Shown here piece after piece: positions 56,510 through 64,000 of a stretch of 64,000 nt of DNA. The stretch comes from an uncultured Spirochaetia bacterium (GTDB lineage: Bacteria > Spirochaetota > Spirochaetia > SZUA-6 > Bin103), in assembly GCA_958296075.1 (NCBI GenBank), contig CATQHW010000001.1, positions 1,014,907 to 1,078,906 of the forward strand, written 5' to 3'. Position numbers and translations under genes: made by a program. The notes under the pieces are model-generated. The model saw nothing but the letters and a program-made list of their open reading frames with translations. It was not told the DNA's origin and made no database searches. Position 1 is the stretch's first letter. Each line of letters opens with the position of its first letter.

Positions 56510-57313
56510 TCACGCGGAGCGATCCTGCGGTTCTCCGTCCGGTTCCCGGCGGAGGACGATCTTCACGCGGGTGATGCGGTGGCCGTCCATCCCGTGAATT
56601 ACGAAGTCGGCGTCCCGGTAGCGCTTCGTTTCGTAGATCACCGGTATCTTGCCGAACAGGTCGAAGACGAAGCCGCCCAGCGTGTCGAACTGGTCGGCCG
56701 GCAGCGCCAGCGCCAGGCCCTGGTCCTGGTCGGCGAGCTGGTCGAGACGGACCCGAGCGTCGCACAGGTAGACCCCCGTACCCAGCTTGAGGACCGCCTC
56801 GCTCTCATTGTCGAACTCGTCCTGTATGTCGCCGACGATCACCTCCAGCACGTCCTCCATGCAGGCGATCCCGGAGGTGCCGCCATACTCGTCCACGACG
56901 ATCGCCAAGTGGACTCTGCGGCGCTGAAACTCGTGCAGCAGTTCGTCGACGCGCTTGCTCTCCGGGACGAAGTACGGCTTGCGCATTGCCTTGCCGGCGT
57001 TCACGGTCTGGCCGTTGCGGACGACCTGACCCAGCAGGTCCTTGGCGTACAGCACGCCGATCACCTCGTCGACCGTCTTGTGGTAGACCGGCAGCCGCGA
57101 GTGGCCGCTCTCGGCGATGGTGTCGAGCAGCTCCTCCGGCTTGGCGTCGACCGATACGAACACCACGTCCGGGCGCGGCACCATGATCTCCTTGACGGTG
57201 GTCGATGAGAGTTGCGCCACGCCGTCGATCATCTCCCGCGCGTGCGGGCCGAGCTCCTCGAGCCGCCGCTCCTCTTCGGTGGGCTTGCGCAGCAATCGAT
57301 CCAGGATGTTCAT
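56510..57313 (-). CDS. CorC/HlyC-type protein with paired CBS domains
   Basis: 267 residues. N-terminal [20 protein letters not shown] and [20 protein letters not shown] start CBS 1 (about 35-95), CBS 2 follows (about 100-165; [20 protein letters not shown]) and the CorC_HlyC domain ends the protein (about 180-260; [20 protein letters not shown]). The transmembrane DUF21 part of larger relatives is missing, as in CorC itself. The role is linked to Mg2+/Co2+ homeostasis in the family. It overlaps ybeY by 4 bp and follows phoH-ybeY, a widespread arrangement. Confidence 0.9.
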   Translation of the reverse strand: MNILDRLLRKPTEEERRLEELGPHAREMIDGVAQLSSTTVKEIMVPRPDVVFVSVDAKPEELLDTIAESGHSRLPVYHKTVDEVIGVLYAKDLLGQVVRNGQTVNAGKAMRKPYFVPESKRVDELLHEFQRRRVHLAIVVDEYGGTSGIACMEDVLEVIVGDIQDEFDNESEAVLKLGTGVYLCDARVRLDQLADQDQGLALALPADQFDTLGGFVFDLFGKIPVIYETKRYRDADFVIHGMDGHRITRVKIVLRREPDGEPQDRSA

Positions 57314-57852
57314 GCCAAGCGCTCCAGAAGCCGTTGCTGTTCCTGCAGCATCGGCTCGCCGGTAACGTCGCCGTCGCCGTGGTCGCGCCCCAACAGGTGC
57401 AGGATGCCATGCAGGAGCAGCTCGCGCAGCTCGGCGGCCTCCGGGACGCGCCGCCGGCGCGCCTGCCGGCGGGCGGTTTCGAGCGAGATCACCACGTCAC
57501 CGAGGACCGGGGAGCCGGGGATCGGTCCGTCCTGCTCGAACGACAGGACGTCGGTCGGCGCATCGGCGCCGCGGAAGCGACGGTTCAGGTCGCGGATGAA
57601 ACGGTCGTCGCAGAGGAGCACCGACAGCTCGGCGGCGCGTTGGTCCAGCGCTCCCAGCGCCGCCTGCGCGAAGCGCGCCAGCGCGGCGCGGTCGCAGGCG
57701 GCGGGGGCACGCACGCGCTCGGCCACGCCCACCTCGACGCGAGCGGCGCCCGGCGCACGGACAGCGCCCGGCGCACGGGCACCGTCCCGGCGGTCTCCGA
57801 CGCCGGTGGCGGCCGTCGAATCGGTACTCGGAGGTTGCTCGGGGTCTTCCAT
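57310..57852 (-). CDS. ybeY: Endoribonuclease YbeY
   Basis: 180 residues from the ATG at 57852; an upstream ATG at 57891 would overlap phoH by 23 bp, and neither has a clear ribosome site. The metal motif H-x3-H-x5-H is LHGILHLLGRDH, preceded by RRFRGADAPTDVLSFEQDG and GDVVISLETARRQA. YbeY processes 16S rRNA and takes part in ribosome quality control. The first 40-50 residues are low complexity, including RAPGAVRAPGA encoded by an 18-bp duplication at 57746-57781. The stop overlaps corC (ATGA). Confidence 0.93.
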   Translation of the reverse strand: MEDPEQPPSTDSTAATGVGDRRDGARAPGAVRAPGAARVEVGVAERVRAPAACDRAALARFAQAALGALDQRAAELSVLLCDDRFIRDLNRRFRGADAPTDVLSFEQDGPIPGSPVLGDVVISLETARRQARRRRVPEAAELRELLLHGILHLLGRDHGDGDVTGEPMLQEQQRLLERLA

Positions 57853-57868
57853 CACTGCGGCGGCATCA

Positions 57869-58837
57869 TCAAGACGCGCGGTGGTCCGCATCGACCGGCG
57901 CCCGTTCGTAGGCCTGCACGATCTTGCGGACCAGCGGATGCCGTACCACATCCTCCCTGTCGAAGTAAATAAACCCTATTTCACCGACGTGGGCCAGCAG
58001 CTCGGTGATCTGCAGCAGCCCGCTGTCACGCCGGCGAGGCAGGTCGATCTGCGTGACGTCCCCGGTGATCACCACGCGCGAGCCTTCGCCCATGCGCGTC
58101 AGGAACATCTTCATCTGCTCGCGCGTGGTGTTCTGCGCCTCATCCAGCACGACGTAGGCGTCGGCCAGCGTGCGGCCGCGCATGTAGGCCAGCGGCGCGA
58201 CCTCGATCGTGCCGGCCTGTTCCATGCGGCGCAGCACGTCGGCCGGCATCAGCGCCTGCATGGCGTCGTACAGCGGGCGCAGAAAGGGCTCAATCTTGTG
58301 CTCCAGGTCACCCGGCAGATAACCCAGGCTCTCGCCGGCCTCCACCACCGGCCGGGTGATGACCATCCGGCGCAGTTGGCGGCAGCTCACCGCCCGCAGC
58401 GCGTCGGCCACCGCCAGATAGGTCTTGCCGGTACCGGCCGGACCGACGGCGATCACCAAGTCGCGCTTGGCCAGCAGGTCGAGGTAGCGCGTCTGGTTGG
58501 CGCTGCGCGGCGCCACCTGCCGCAGCCCCTTCGGGATCGACAGGAGCCGGTCCCGGCCGGCCGCGGCGGCCGGCTCCTCCATCCGCCGGTAGATCGAGCG
58601 GATCACCTCCGGCCCCGGCTCGATGCCGAGTCCGGCGCGGTCGCGCAACTCGCCGAGCAGGGCCGCGAAGGTCTTGCGGGTGGCGGAATCGCCGGTGGCC
58701 AGCATGATGCGATTGCCCTGCGAGTAGACGGGGCTGTTGAGCAGCTCCTCCAGCACCCGCAGGTTGCGGTCGTTCGCTCCGCAGACATCGCTCAGGACAC
58801 CGGGGTCCTCCAGGACGACTGCGAGCGGATTCCCCAT
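57869..58837 (-). CDS. phoH: PhoH-family ATPase (YbeZ-like)
   Basis: 322 residues from the ATG at 58837. A short N-terminal region (about 20-110) with RNA-binding-like character precedes the PhoH ATPase: Walker A AVGPAGTGKTYLAVADALRA, ITRPVVEAGESLGYLPGDLE, Walker B YVVLDEAQNTT and MFLTRMGEGSRVVITGDVTQ. It works with YbeY in RNA or ribosome metabolism. It lies 23 bp after lptD and upstream of ybeY. Confidence 0.95.
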   Translation of the reverse strand: MGNPLAVVLEDPGVLSDVCGANDRNLRVLEELLNSPVYSQGNRIMLATGDSATRKTFAALLGELRDRAGLGIEPGPEVIRSIYRRMEEPAAAAGRDRLLSIPKGLRQVAPRSANQTRYLDLLAKRDLVIAVGPAGTGKTYLAVADALRAVSCRQLRRMVITRPVVEAGESLGYLPGDLEHKIEPFLRPLYDAMQALMPADVLRRMEQAGTIEVAPLAYMRGRTLADAYVVLDEAQNTTREQMKMFLTRMGEGSRVVITGDVTQIDLPRRRDSGLLQITELLAHVGEIGFIYFDREDVVRHPLVRKIVQAYERAPVDADHRAS

Positions 58838-58860
58838 ATGGCGGCGTCGCGATGGTAGCG

Positions 58861-61800
58861 TCAGCGATCCCCGATGTCGATACCGTCGCGGTCGATATGG
58901 AAGCTGCCGTACAGCTCCGGAATCGGCACCCAGCGAACCTCGATCGACAGGGCCGCCGTCCAGCGGATCTCCTGCCCTTCGTGTTGCTCCGGCCGGCCCT
59001 GGTAGGCCAGGGTCAGGTTCCAGTCGCCCAGCCGGTGCAGCGCCGCGACGCGCAGCGATTCGAGCTTGAACCTCGATGCCGTCCGGTCGTCGTCGTTCAG
59101 GAAGTTGAACGACCGCGCCAAGTCGACGAGCGGGTTGACCCACCGTACGCCGGCCCGCGCCGCGGCACCGGGAAGATAGCTATACAGGTGCCGGTTGACG
59201 GAGGTGGAGGTGAACGAGAGTTCCAGGAACCGGAATATCTGCAAGCCCAGCCGCAGATCGAAGGTGAATGAGTTGTCTCTTTCGTACGCCTCCGGGTCGA
59301 ACGCCAGCCGGGTCTGCACGCCCGCGTTGAGCCGGATGCGGTTCTTCCAGTAGGTGAGCGTACCGGTGTCGAGACGATAGCCGAGCGCCAGCTCGGTGGC
59401 GCGCAGGCTGCGCGGGGTATCCGGGAGCGGATCGCCTGACGGGTCGAGCGGCGTCCGCTCCGACGCGCGCACGGTACCGGTCAACCCGTACGCCGTCGCT
59501 TCGGTGCTGAGGCGTTCGAGGCGCTGCCGCTCGTCCAAGCGAAACGACTGGGAGATCGACGCGTCCGATCCGATGCGCAGGGTGCCGCGGCCGTCTATCG
59601 AGACCGGCTGCAGCGTCCCCGCTTCCGCTCCCATCTCCGGATCGGCCATGCGGCCGCGAAGCGTCATCGAGAACGGTCCCGCGTCGGTTTCGAGACGGGC
59701 GTCGGCGGCCAGCGGACGCGGCGGCAGGTCGACCCCGGCGCCCAGATCGATGCGGAGGTCGGTGCCGGTCAACACCGCCGCGGCCGCCGCGCGGTGCGAC
59801 CCCACGCCGTCCCGGTCCCAGGCCGGACCCCGCACGGCGGGATCGCCCGTGCCGGGATCCAACTTCACGTCGTGGAGCCTGAACTCCAGCCCGTATGAGA
59901 CGTTCGACCCCGACAGATTCGGCACCGACACCAGCGGGCGCAGCGTGAGCGTGTTGTTCAGCTGCAGCAGCGACGTGGTCTTTTCGCGATCGGACTTCTG
60001 CTGTTTGGTCACGTCCTGCGCGCTGGCGTAGGCATGGCGCGTGTGGACCTGGTAGTAGCCGGCCTCCTCCAGCGCGCCGTCGAGTCCGACGAGCCGGTCG
60101 AAGGCCGACGCCGAATAGATGATCCGGGCGGTGGCGCCGGTATCCACTCGGGTGTACCGGAGGTCGAGGTCTACCTGATCTCGCGTTTCCGCCTGCCCGT
60201 CGAAGCGGTGATCGATCGAAACCACCGGACGCACGGAGTAGCCGACGTCGGCGGCGAACGCGCCACCGTCGGCCCGCCAGCGGTAGAGCGATCCGGCTGC
60301 GACCGCCGTTACCGCCGGGAACGTCAGCGTATCCGGGTAATAGAAGTCGCGCGTCGGCGACGCCGCCCGCAGCTTGTCCGCCGCCGACTCGTCCGGCCGC
60401 TCTTCTTCGCGGCTCCGCCACAACCAGCGGGCGGAGAGCGTGGGTAGCGTCAGGGTGGCGAGCGCCGGCGGCGCGCCGATCAGCGGGTGGAGCGCCAGAT
60501 CGCCGCCGAGCAGCCACTCCAACTGGTCGCGACGCGGCGGAGACGTCAGCGGTCCCTGCGGCAGGCCGAGTAGTCCGCCGGTCGGCAGGTCGTGGGCGCG
60601 GCTCAGGAAGTCGGCGCTGAACGCGGGATCGGAGAAGAACGCGAAACTGCCCTGGAGCGTTCCCAGATCGCCCCGGGCATCGACGTCGAGCGTCAGCCCG
60701 TAGCGCAGCGGCACCGAGAGGCCCAGGATCGAGGTTCTGTCCCAGTGCGACACCGGCTCGCCGCGCTCGTCCGTCAGGTAGGGCGTGTAGTAGCCGCTTT
60801 TCGGGGGGCTTTCCACCAGCGCGCGCGACGCGGCGATGCCGCCGAACAGCGACAGGCCGCCGAACCGGCCCCGCAGCCCGGCGAACACGCCGAGGCGGGT
60901 GTAGAGGTCGACCATCACCGTCAGCTCGTCGTCCGCGTCCGCCGGCCGGCCGGACGCGGGCGCCGGCACCAGGAACAGGCCGAGGCGCTGGTCGTCGTAC
61001 CGGTCCGCGGCGGCGTTCCGCTGCATGAGCGACAGCGACTCGGCGGCCGGCCGCCGGCCGCCGATCAGGTAGGTGGTGGTCTGCAGGTAGGTGCCCACGC
61101 GGCGCCGCACACCGAACGCCGGATGGAACACCAGCCGGCCGCCCGGCCGCAGGAAGTACGGCAGATAGAGGACCGGCACGTCGCCGACGTGGACGAACGC
61201 GTTGCGCACCGCCCACTCCTCCGGCGCCAGGATCCACAGCCGCTCCGCTTCTATCCGGTACCGGGGATCCGACGGGTCCTCCGACGAGGTCACGGTCGCC
61301 TGCTCCAGTACCACCGTGTCGTCGTCGCGGCGGGTGATCGCCCGGCCCGTATAGGTGTAGGTGAGCTCCGTCTCTTCCGCCTGCTGATCGACGCGGCTTT
61401 CGCCGTCGTAGAAGATGCCCTCCCACCGCTGCGTGTCGACCGACAGGCTCTCGCCGCGGAACACCTCGGCGCCGTCTTCGGTCACCACCGTATAGACCAC
61501 CGAACCGGCTGCGGTAAGGCTGTGCCGTTCTTGGTGATAGGTGATCCGGTCGGCGCGGATCGTATGGCGCGCGCCGGTATCCCGGTCGACGGCCGCCACG
61601 GCGACATCTCCCTCCAGCACCAGCGTGGTGTGGCCTGTCGCGTCGGACCGGGACCGCGCCGAGCGCGCCGATTCGACCGTGATAGCGCTGGCCGCGCCCG
61701 CCGCCGGCGCGTCGTCCGCACGCGCGTCGTCCGCACGGGGCAGCTCGTAGTGGTCCCGCACCCGTTGCTGCAGGGCGGACCGATCACCGCCGTCCGGCAG

Positions 61801-61989
61801 CCCGAGCTGGCGCAGCCACGCGCGCAGCTCGGCGGCTCCGGCGGTGTCGATATCGGCCGGCAGGGTCCGCGCGAACAACGGATCGTCGCTGACCGGCGGC
61901 GAGCTCTGTCCGAACGCCGCGGTCGCCAGCAGCAGGGCTGCCGGCAGCAGCGCCGCTGGACTCTGGGCCGGCCGGCGCCATGCGGTCAC
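58861..61989 (-). CDS. lptD: LPS-assembly protein LptD/OstA-like outer-membrane protein
   Basis: 1042 residues. The GTG at 61989 overlaps the uvrA stop and has GGGAGGTG upstream. Signal peptide ALLPAALLLATAAFG. After a linker the OstA/LptA-like beta-jellyroll (about 95-270; TTLVLEGDVAVAAVDRDTGA, TIRADRITYHQERHSLTAAG, YRIEAERLWILAPEEWAVRN) leads into a large beta-barrel (about 270-1042; FHPAFGVRRRVGTYLQTTTY, LGLFLVPAPA). It inserts LPS or a related glycolipid into the outer leaflet. I recall uvrA-lptD adjacency in Treponema pallidum, which lacks typical LPS. An Ala/Asp duplication RADDARADDA (15-bp units at 61707 and 61722) sits in the linker. Confidence 0.85.
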   Translation of the reverse strand: MTAWRRPAQSPAALLPAALLLATAAFGQSSPPVSDDPLFARTLPADIDTAGAAELRAWLRQLGLPDGGDRSALQQRVRDHYELPRADDARADDAPAAGAASAITVESARSARSRSDATGHTTLVLEGDVAVAAVDRDTGARHTIRADRITYHQERHSLTAAGSVVYTVVTEDGAEVFRGESLSVDTQRWEGIFYDGESRVDQQAEETELTYTYTGRAITRRDDDTVVLEQATVTSSEDPSDPRYRIEAERLWILAPEEWAVRNAFVHVGDVPVLYLPYFLRPGGRLVFHPAFGVRRRVGTYLQTTTYLIGGRRPAAESLSLMQRNAAADRYDDQRLGLFLVPAPASGRPADADDELTVMVDLYTRLGVFAGLRGRFGGLSLFGGIAASRALVESPPKSGYYTPYLTDERGEPVSHWDRTSILGLSVPLRYGLTLDVDARGDLGTLQGSFAFFSDPAFSADFLSRAHDLPTGGLLGLPQGPLTSPPRRDQLEWLLGGDLALHPLIGAPPALATLTLPTLSARWLWRSREEERPDESAADKLRAASPTRDFYYPDTLTFPAVTAVAAGSLYRWRADGGAFAADVGYSVRPVVSIDHRFDGQAETRDQVDLDLRYTRVDTGATARIIYSASAFDRLVGLDGALEEAGYYQVHTRHAYASAQDVTKQQKSDREKTTSLLQLNNTLTLRPLVSVPNLSGSNVSYGLEFRLHDVKLDPGTGDPAVRGPAWDRDGVGSHRAAAAAVLTGTDLRIDLGAGVDLPPRPLAADARLETDAGPFSMTLRGRMADPEMGAEAGTLQPVSIDGRGTLRIGSDASISQSFRLDERQRLERLSTEATAYGLTGTVRASERTPLDPSGDPLPDTPRSLRATELALGYRLDTGTLTYWKNRIRLNAGVQTRLAFDPEAYERDNSFTFDLRLGLQIFRFLELSFTSTSVNRHLYSYLPGAAARAGVRWVNPLVDLARSFNFLNDDDRTASRFKLESLRVAALHRLGDWNLTLAYQGRPEQHEGQEIRWTAALSIEVRWVPIPELYGSFHIDRDGIDIGDR

Positions 61990-64000
61990 AGCACCTCCCG
62001 CAGGTAACGGCCGGTGTGGCTGGCCGCGTGCTCCGCCACCTGCTCCGGGGTGCCGGCGGCGACCAGCGCCCCGCCGTCGGTGCCGCCTTCCGGCCCCAGA
62101 TCGATCACGCGGTCGGCCTGCTTGATCACGTCCAGGTGGTGCTCGATGACCACCACCGTGTTGCCCTTGTCGACCAGCCGCTGCAGGACCGCCAGAAGCT
62201 GGCGCACGTCGACGAAGTGGAGTCCGGTGGTCGGCTCGTCGAGCAGGTAGACGGTGCGGCCGGTGTCGCGGCGCGACAGCTCCAGGGAGAGCTTCACGCG
62301 CTGAGCCTCGCCGCCGGACAGGGTCAGCGCCGACTGGCCGAGCCGCAGGTAACCCAGCCCCACGTCCTGCAGCGTGCCGAGCCGGCGCGCCGCCTGCGGG
62401 ACGTGCTTGAAGAACTCGGCCGCCTCGGTAACCGACATGCCGAGCACCTCGTCGATGTTGCGCCCCTTGTAGCGCACCGCCAGCGTCTCGCGGTCGTAGC
62501 GCCGGCCGGCGCAGACGTCGCAGGTCACGAATACGTCGGGCAGAAAGTGCATCTCGACCTTGAGCTGACCGTCGCCGGCGCAGTGCTCGCACCGCCCGCC
62601 GGCGACGTTGAACGAGAACCGGCCCGGCCGATAGCCGAGCGCGCGCGCTTCCGGCAAGGCCGCGAACAGTTCCCGGATCGGGGTGAAGAGTCCCACGTAC
62701 GTGGCCGGATTGGAGCGGGGCGTGCGGCCGATCGGACCCTGGTCGATCTCGATCACCTTGTCGACCTGCTCGCAGCCGTCGATGCCGTCGACGCCGTCCG
62801 GCAGGCGCCGGCCGGCCAGTCCCGCGCGCAGCGCCGGGCCAAGCAGGTCGTTTACCAGGGTCGACTTGCCCGACCCGGAGACGCCGGTCACGACCGTCAG
62901 CGTGCCGAGCGGCAGGGGTACGTCGAGGCCGCGCAGGTTGTTGGCGGCCGCGCCGCGCAGCGTCAGGCTGCCGGCCGGCCGCCGCCGACGCGCCGGCGTG
63001 GCGATCGCCTCGTGCCCGGCCAGGTAGCGGCCGGTTACGGATCGGTCCTGCTCCTGGACCGCTCGCGGCGTGCCGCAGGCTACCACCCGGCCACCGTACT
63101 CGCCTGCGCCGGGGCCCAGATCGACCAGATAATCGGCGCTGCGCAGCGTCTGCTCGTCGTGCTCCACCACCAGCAGCGTGTTGCCGCGGTCGCGCAGCCG
63201 GAACAGCGTGCGCAACAGCCGGTCGTTATCGCGCTGGTGCAGGCCGATGGTCGGCTCGTCCAGCACATAGAGCACCCCCACCAGCGCGGAGCCGATCTGC
63301 GTGGCCAGCCGGATGCGCTGCGCTTCGCCGCCGGACAGCGTGGCGGCGCGGCGGTCCAGGGTGAGGTACGACAGGCCGACGCTGGCCATGAACTCCAGCC
63401 GATCGCCGATCTCCTTGACGATCTGTCCCGCCACCTTGGCCCATTCGCCGCCGCTGTCGCCGACTACCCGGCGGACGTAGTCGAGCGCCGCCGCCACCGA
63501 CATGCCGGTGACCTGATCGATGCTGCTGCCGGCCACCTCCACGGCCAGCGCCTCTGGACGCAACCGCCGGCCCGCGCACGCTTGACAAGGCTGCTCGCGC
63601 ATATAGCCTTCCAGCCACCGCTTGACGTGATCGGACGCGGTCTGCAGGTAGCGGCGCTTGAGCTCGGGGATCACCCCGCGATAGGACGTCGCATAGCGGT
63701 AACTCGCCTTGGACGCGGTCCGGTGCTCGACCTGGATGCGGTCGCCGGCGCCGAACAGCAGCGCGTCGAGGACGACCGGGGGCAGCTCGCCCAGCGGCGT
63801 GTCGAGCCGGAAGCCCCAGTGCCGGGCGAGCGCCCGGAACAGAGATCGGGTCCACTTGGCGCGCGGATTGTGCGTGGCGATGCCCCCCTGGTCGAAGGAC
63901 TTGCTCAGGTCGGGAAGGATCAGGTCGCGGTCGAACTCCTGACTGACCCCCAGTCCGGAACAGGACGGGCAGGCGCCCTGCGGATTGTTGAACGAGAACA
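61986..64000 (-). CDS. uvrA: Excinuclease ABC subunit A (UvrA), N-terminal part outside the window
   Basis: About 671 residues of the C-terminal part, open to the window edge. Visible from the edge: the first zinc-finger start (FNNPQGACPSCSGLG), a coupling region (ELKRRYLQTASDHVKRWLEG), ABC signature LSGGEAQRIRLATQIGSALV, second Walker A VTGVSGSGKSTLVNDLL, second zinc finger CEHCAGDG...CDVCAGRRYD, a second signature LTLSGGEAQRVKLSLEL and VYLLDEPTTGLH. UvrA recognises DNA lesions in nucleotide-excision repair with UvrB. The first Walker A is beyond the edge. Its stop overlaps the lptD start (GTGA). Confidence 0.98.
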   Translation of the reverse strand, partial: FSFNNPQGACPSCSGLGVSQEFDRDLILPDLSKSFDQGGIATHNPRAKWTRSLFRALARHWGFRLDTPLGELPPVVLDALLFGAGDRIQVEHRTASKASYRYATSYRGVIPELKRRYLQTASDHVKRWLEGYMREQPCQACAGRRLRPEALAVEVAGSSIDQVTGMSVAAALDYVRRVVGDSGGEWAKVAGQIVKEIGDRLEFMASVGLSYLTLDRRAATLSGGEAQRIRLATQIGSALVGVLYVLDEPTIGLHQRDNDRLLRTLFRLRDRGNTLLVVEHDEQTLRSADYLVDLGPGAGEYGGRVVACGTPRAVQEQDRSVTGRYLAGHEAIATPARRRRPAGSLTLRGAAANNLRGLDVPLPLGTLTVVTGVSGSGKSTLVNDLLGPALRAGLAGRRLPDGVDGIDGCEQVDKVIEIDQGPIGRTPRSNPATYVGLFTPIRELFAALPEARALGYRPGRFSFNVAGGRCEHCAGDGQLKVEMHFLPDVFVTCDVCAGRRYDRETLAVRYKGRNIDEVLGMSVTEAAEFFKHVPQAARRLGTLQDVGLGYLRLGQSALTLSGGEAQRVKLSLELSRRDTGRTVYLLDEPTTGLHFVDVRQLLAVLQRLVDKGNTVVVIEHHLDVIKQADRVIDLGPEGGTDGGALVAAGTPEQVAEHAASHTGRYLREVL

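Overview
The window is a very GC-rich bacterial chromosome segment (about two thirds or more G+C by eye) with dense coding, many 4-base stop/start overlaps (GTGA, ATGA) and frequent GTG starts. An LPS-transport porin (LptD), SurA- and HtrA-type periplasmic proteins, an outer-membrane barrel and at least four lipoproteins show a diderm. Several gene adjacencies point to a spirochaete: uvrA-lptD, pgk-tpiA-secG, phoH-ybeY-corC and map-htrA are arrangements I recall from Treponema, although that is memory and not a search. The archaeal/eukaryotic-type prolyl-tRNA synthetase also fits that group. The abundance of PhyH dioxygenases, a Cys-type sulfatase, an amidohydrolase and a form II molybdenum hydroxylase suggests a large free-living or host-associated (perhaps marine) relative rather than a reduced pathogen. 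The assignment is an inference.

Layout. 1-7.9 kb: DUF218 envelope protein (cut by the window edge), an MFS permease fused to HEAT-like repeats, then a catabolic group (sulfatase, epimerase, amidohydrolase, alpha/alpha-toroid-like protein). 8.0-11.4 kb: a glycine betaine/proline ABC importer in the order proX-proW-proV, with a perfect 13-bp hairpin between proX and proW. 11.5-14.4 kb: a PhyH dioxygenase divergent from proS. 14.5-18.3 kb: coxSLM-type molybdenum hydroxylase (form II motif). 18.3-25.6 kb: accessory material: a coiled-coil PD-(D/E)XK-like protein with a degraded active site, a class III aminotransferase, a DUF4389 membrane protein, a truncated DNA methyltransferase, an orphan ABC solute-binding protein and an MDR dehydrogenase.

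24.5-35.0 kb is a same-strand (minus) run with a purine theme: purB and guaA, a coupled membrane protein and a periplasmic-binding-like lipoprotein, tRNA-Gln(CUG), then a four-gene coupled cluster: an endonuclease Q-like PHP domain fused to a UvrD/PcrA helicase, a PhyH dioxygenase, a nucleoside 2-deoxyribosyltransferase-like protein and a DUF6807 protein. This is the best candidate for something undescribed.

35.0-47.3 kb is envelope-centred: lipoproteins, a SPOR/TPR protein, a beta-barrel, HtrA protease, methionine aminopeptidase, NusB, a parvulin/SurA-like chaperone, a J-domain protein and a polytopic membrane protein. 47.3-64 kb is a housekeeping run, all on the minus strand, transcribed in the order uvrA, lptD, phoH, ybeY, corC, pgk, tpiA, secG, atpB-E-F-H-A-G-D-C. 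It links glycolytic ATP formation, protein export and a complete eight-subunit F-type ATP synthase. An F-type enzyme is notable because the best-known treponemes and borreliae carry V/A-type ATPases. No rRNA, CRISPR array, prophage or insertion sequence was seen, and no gene-free stretch exceeds 300 bases.
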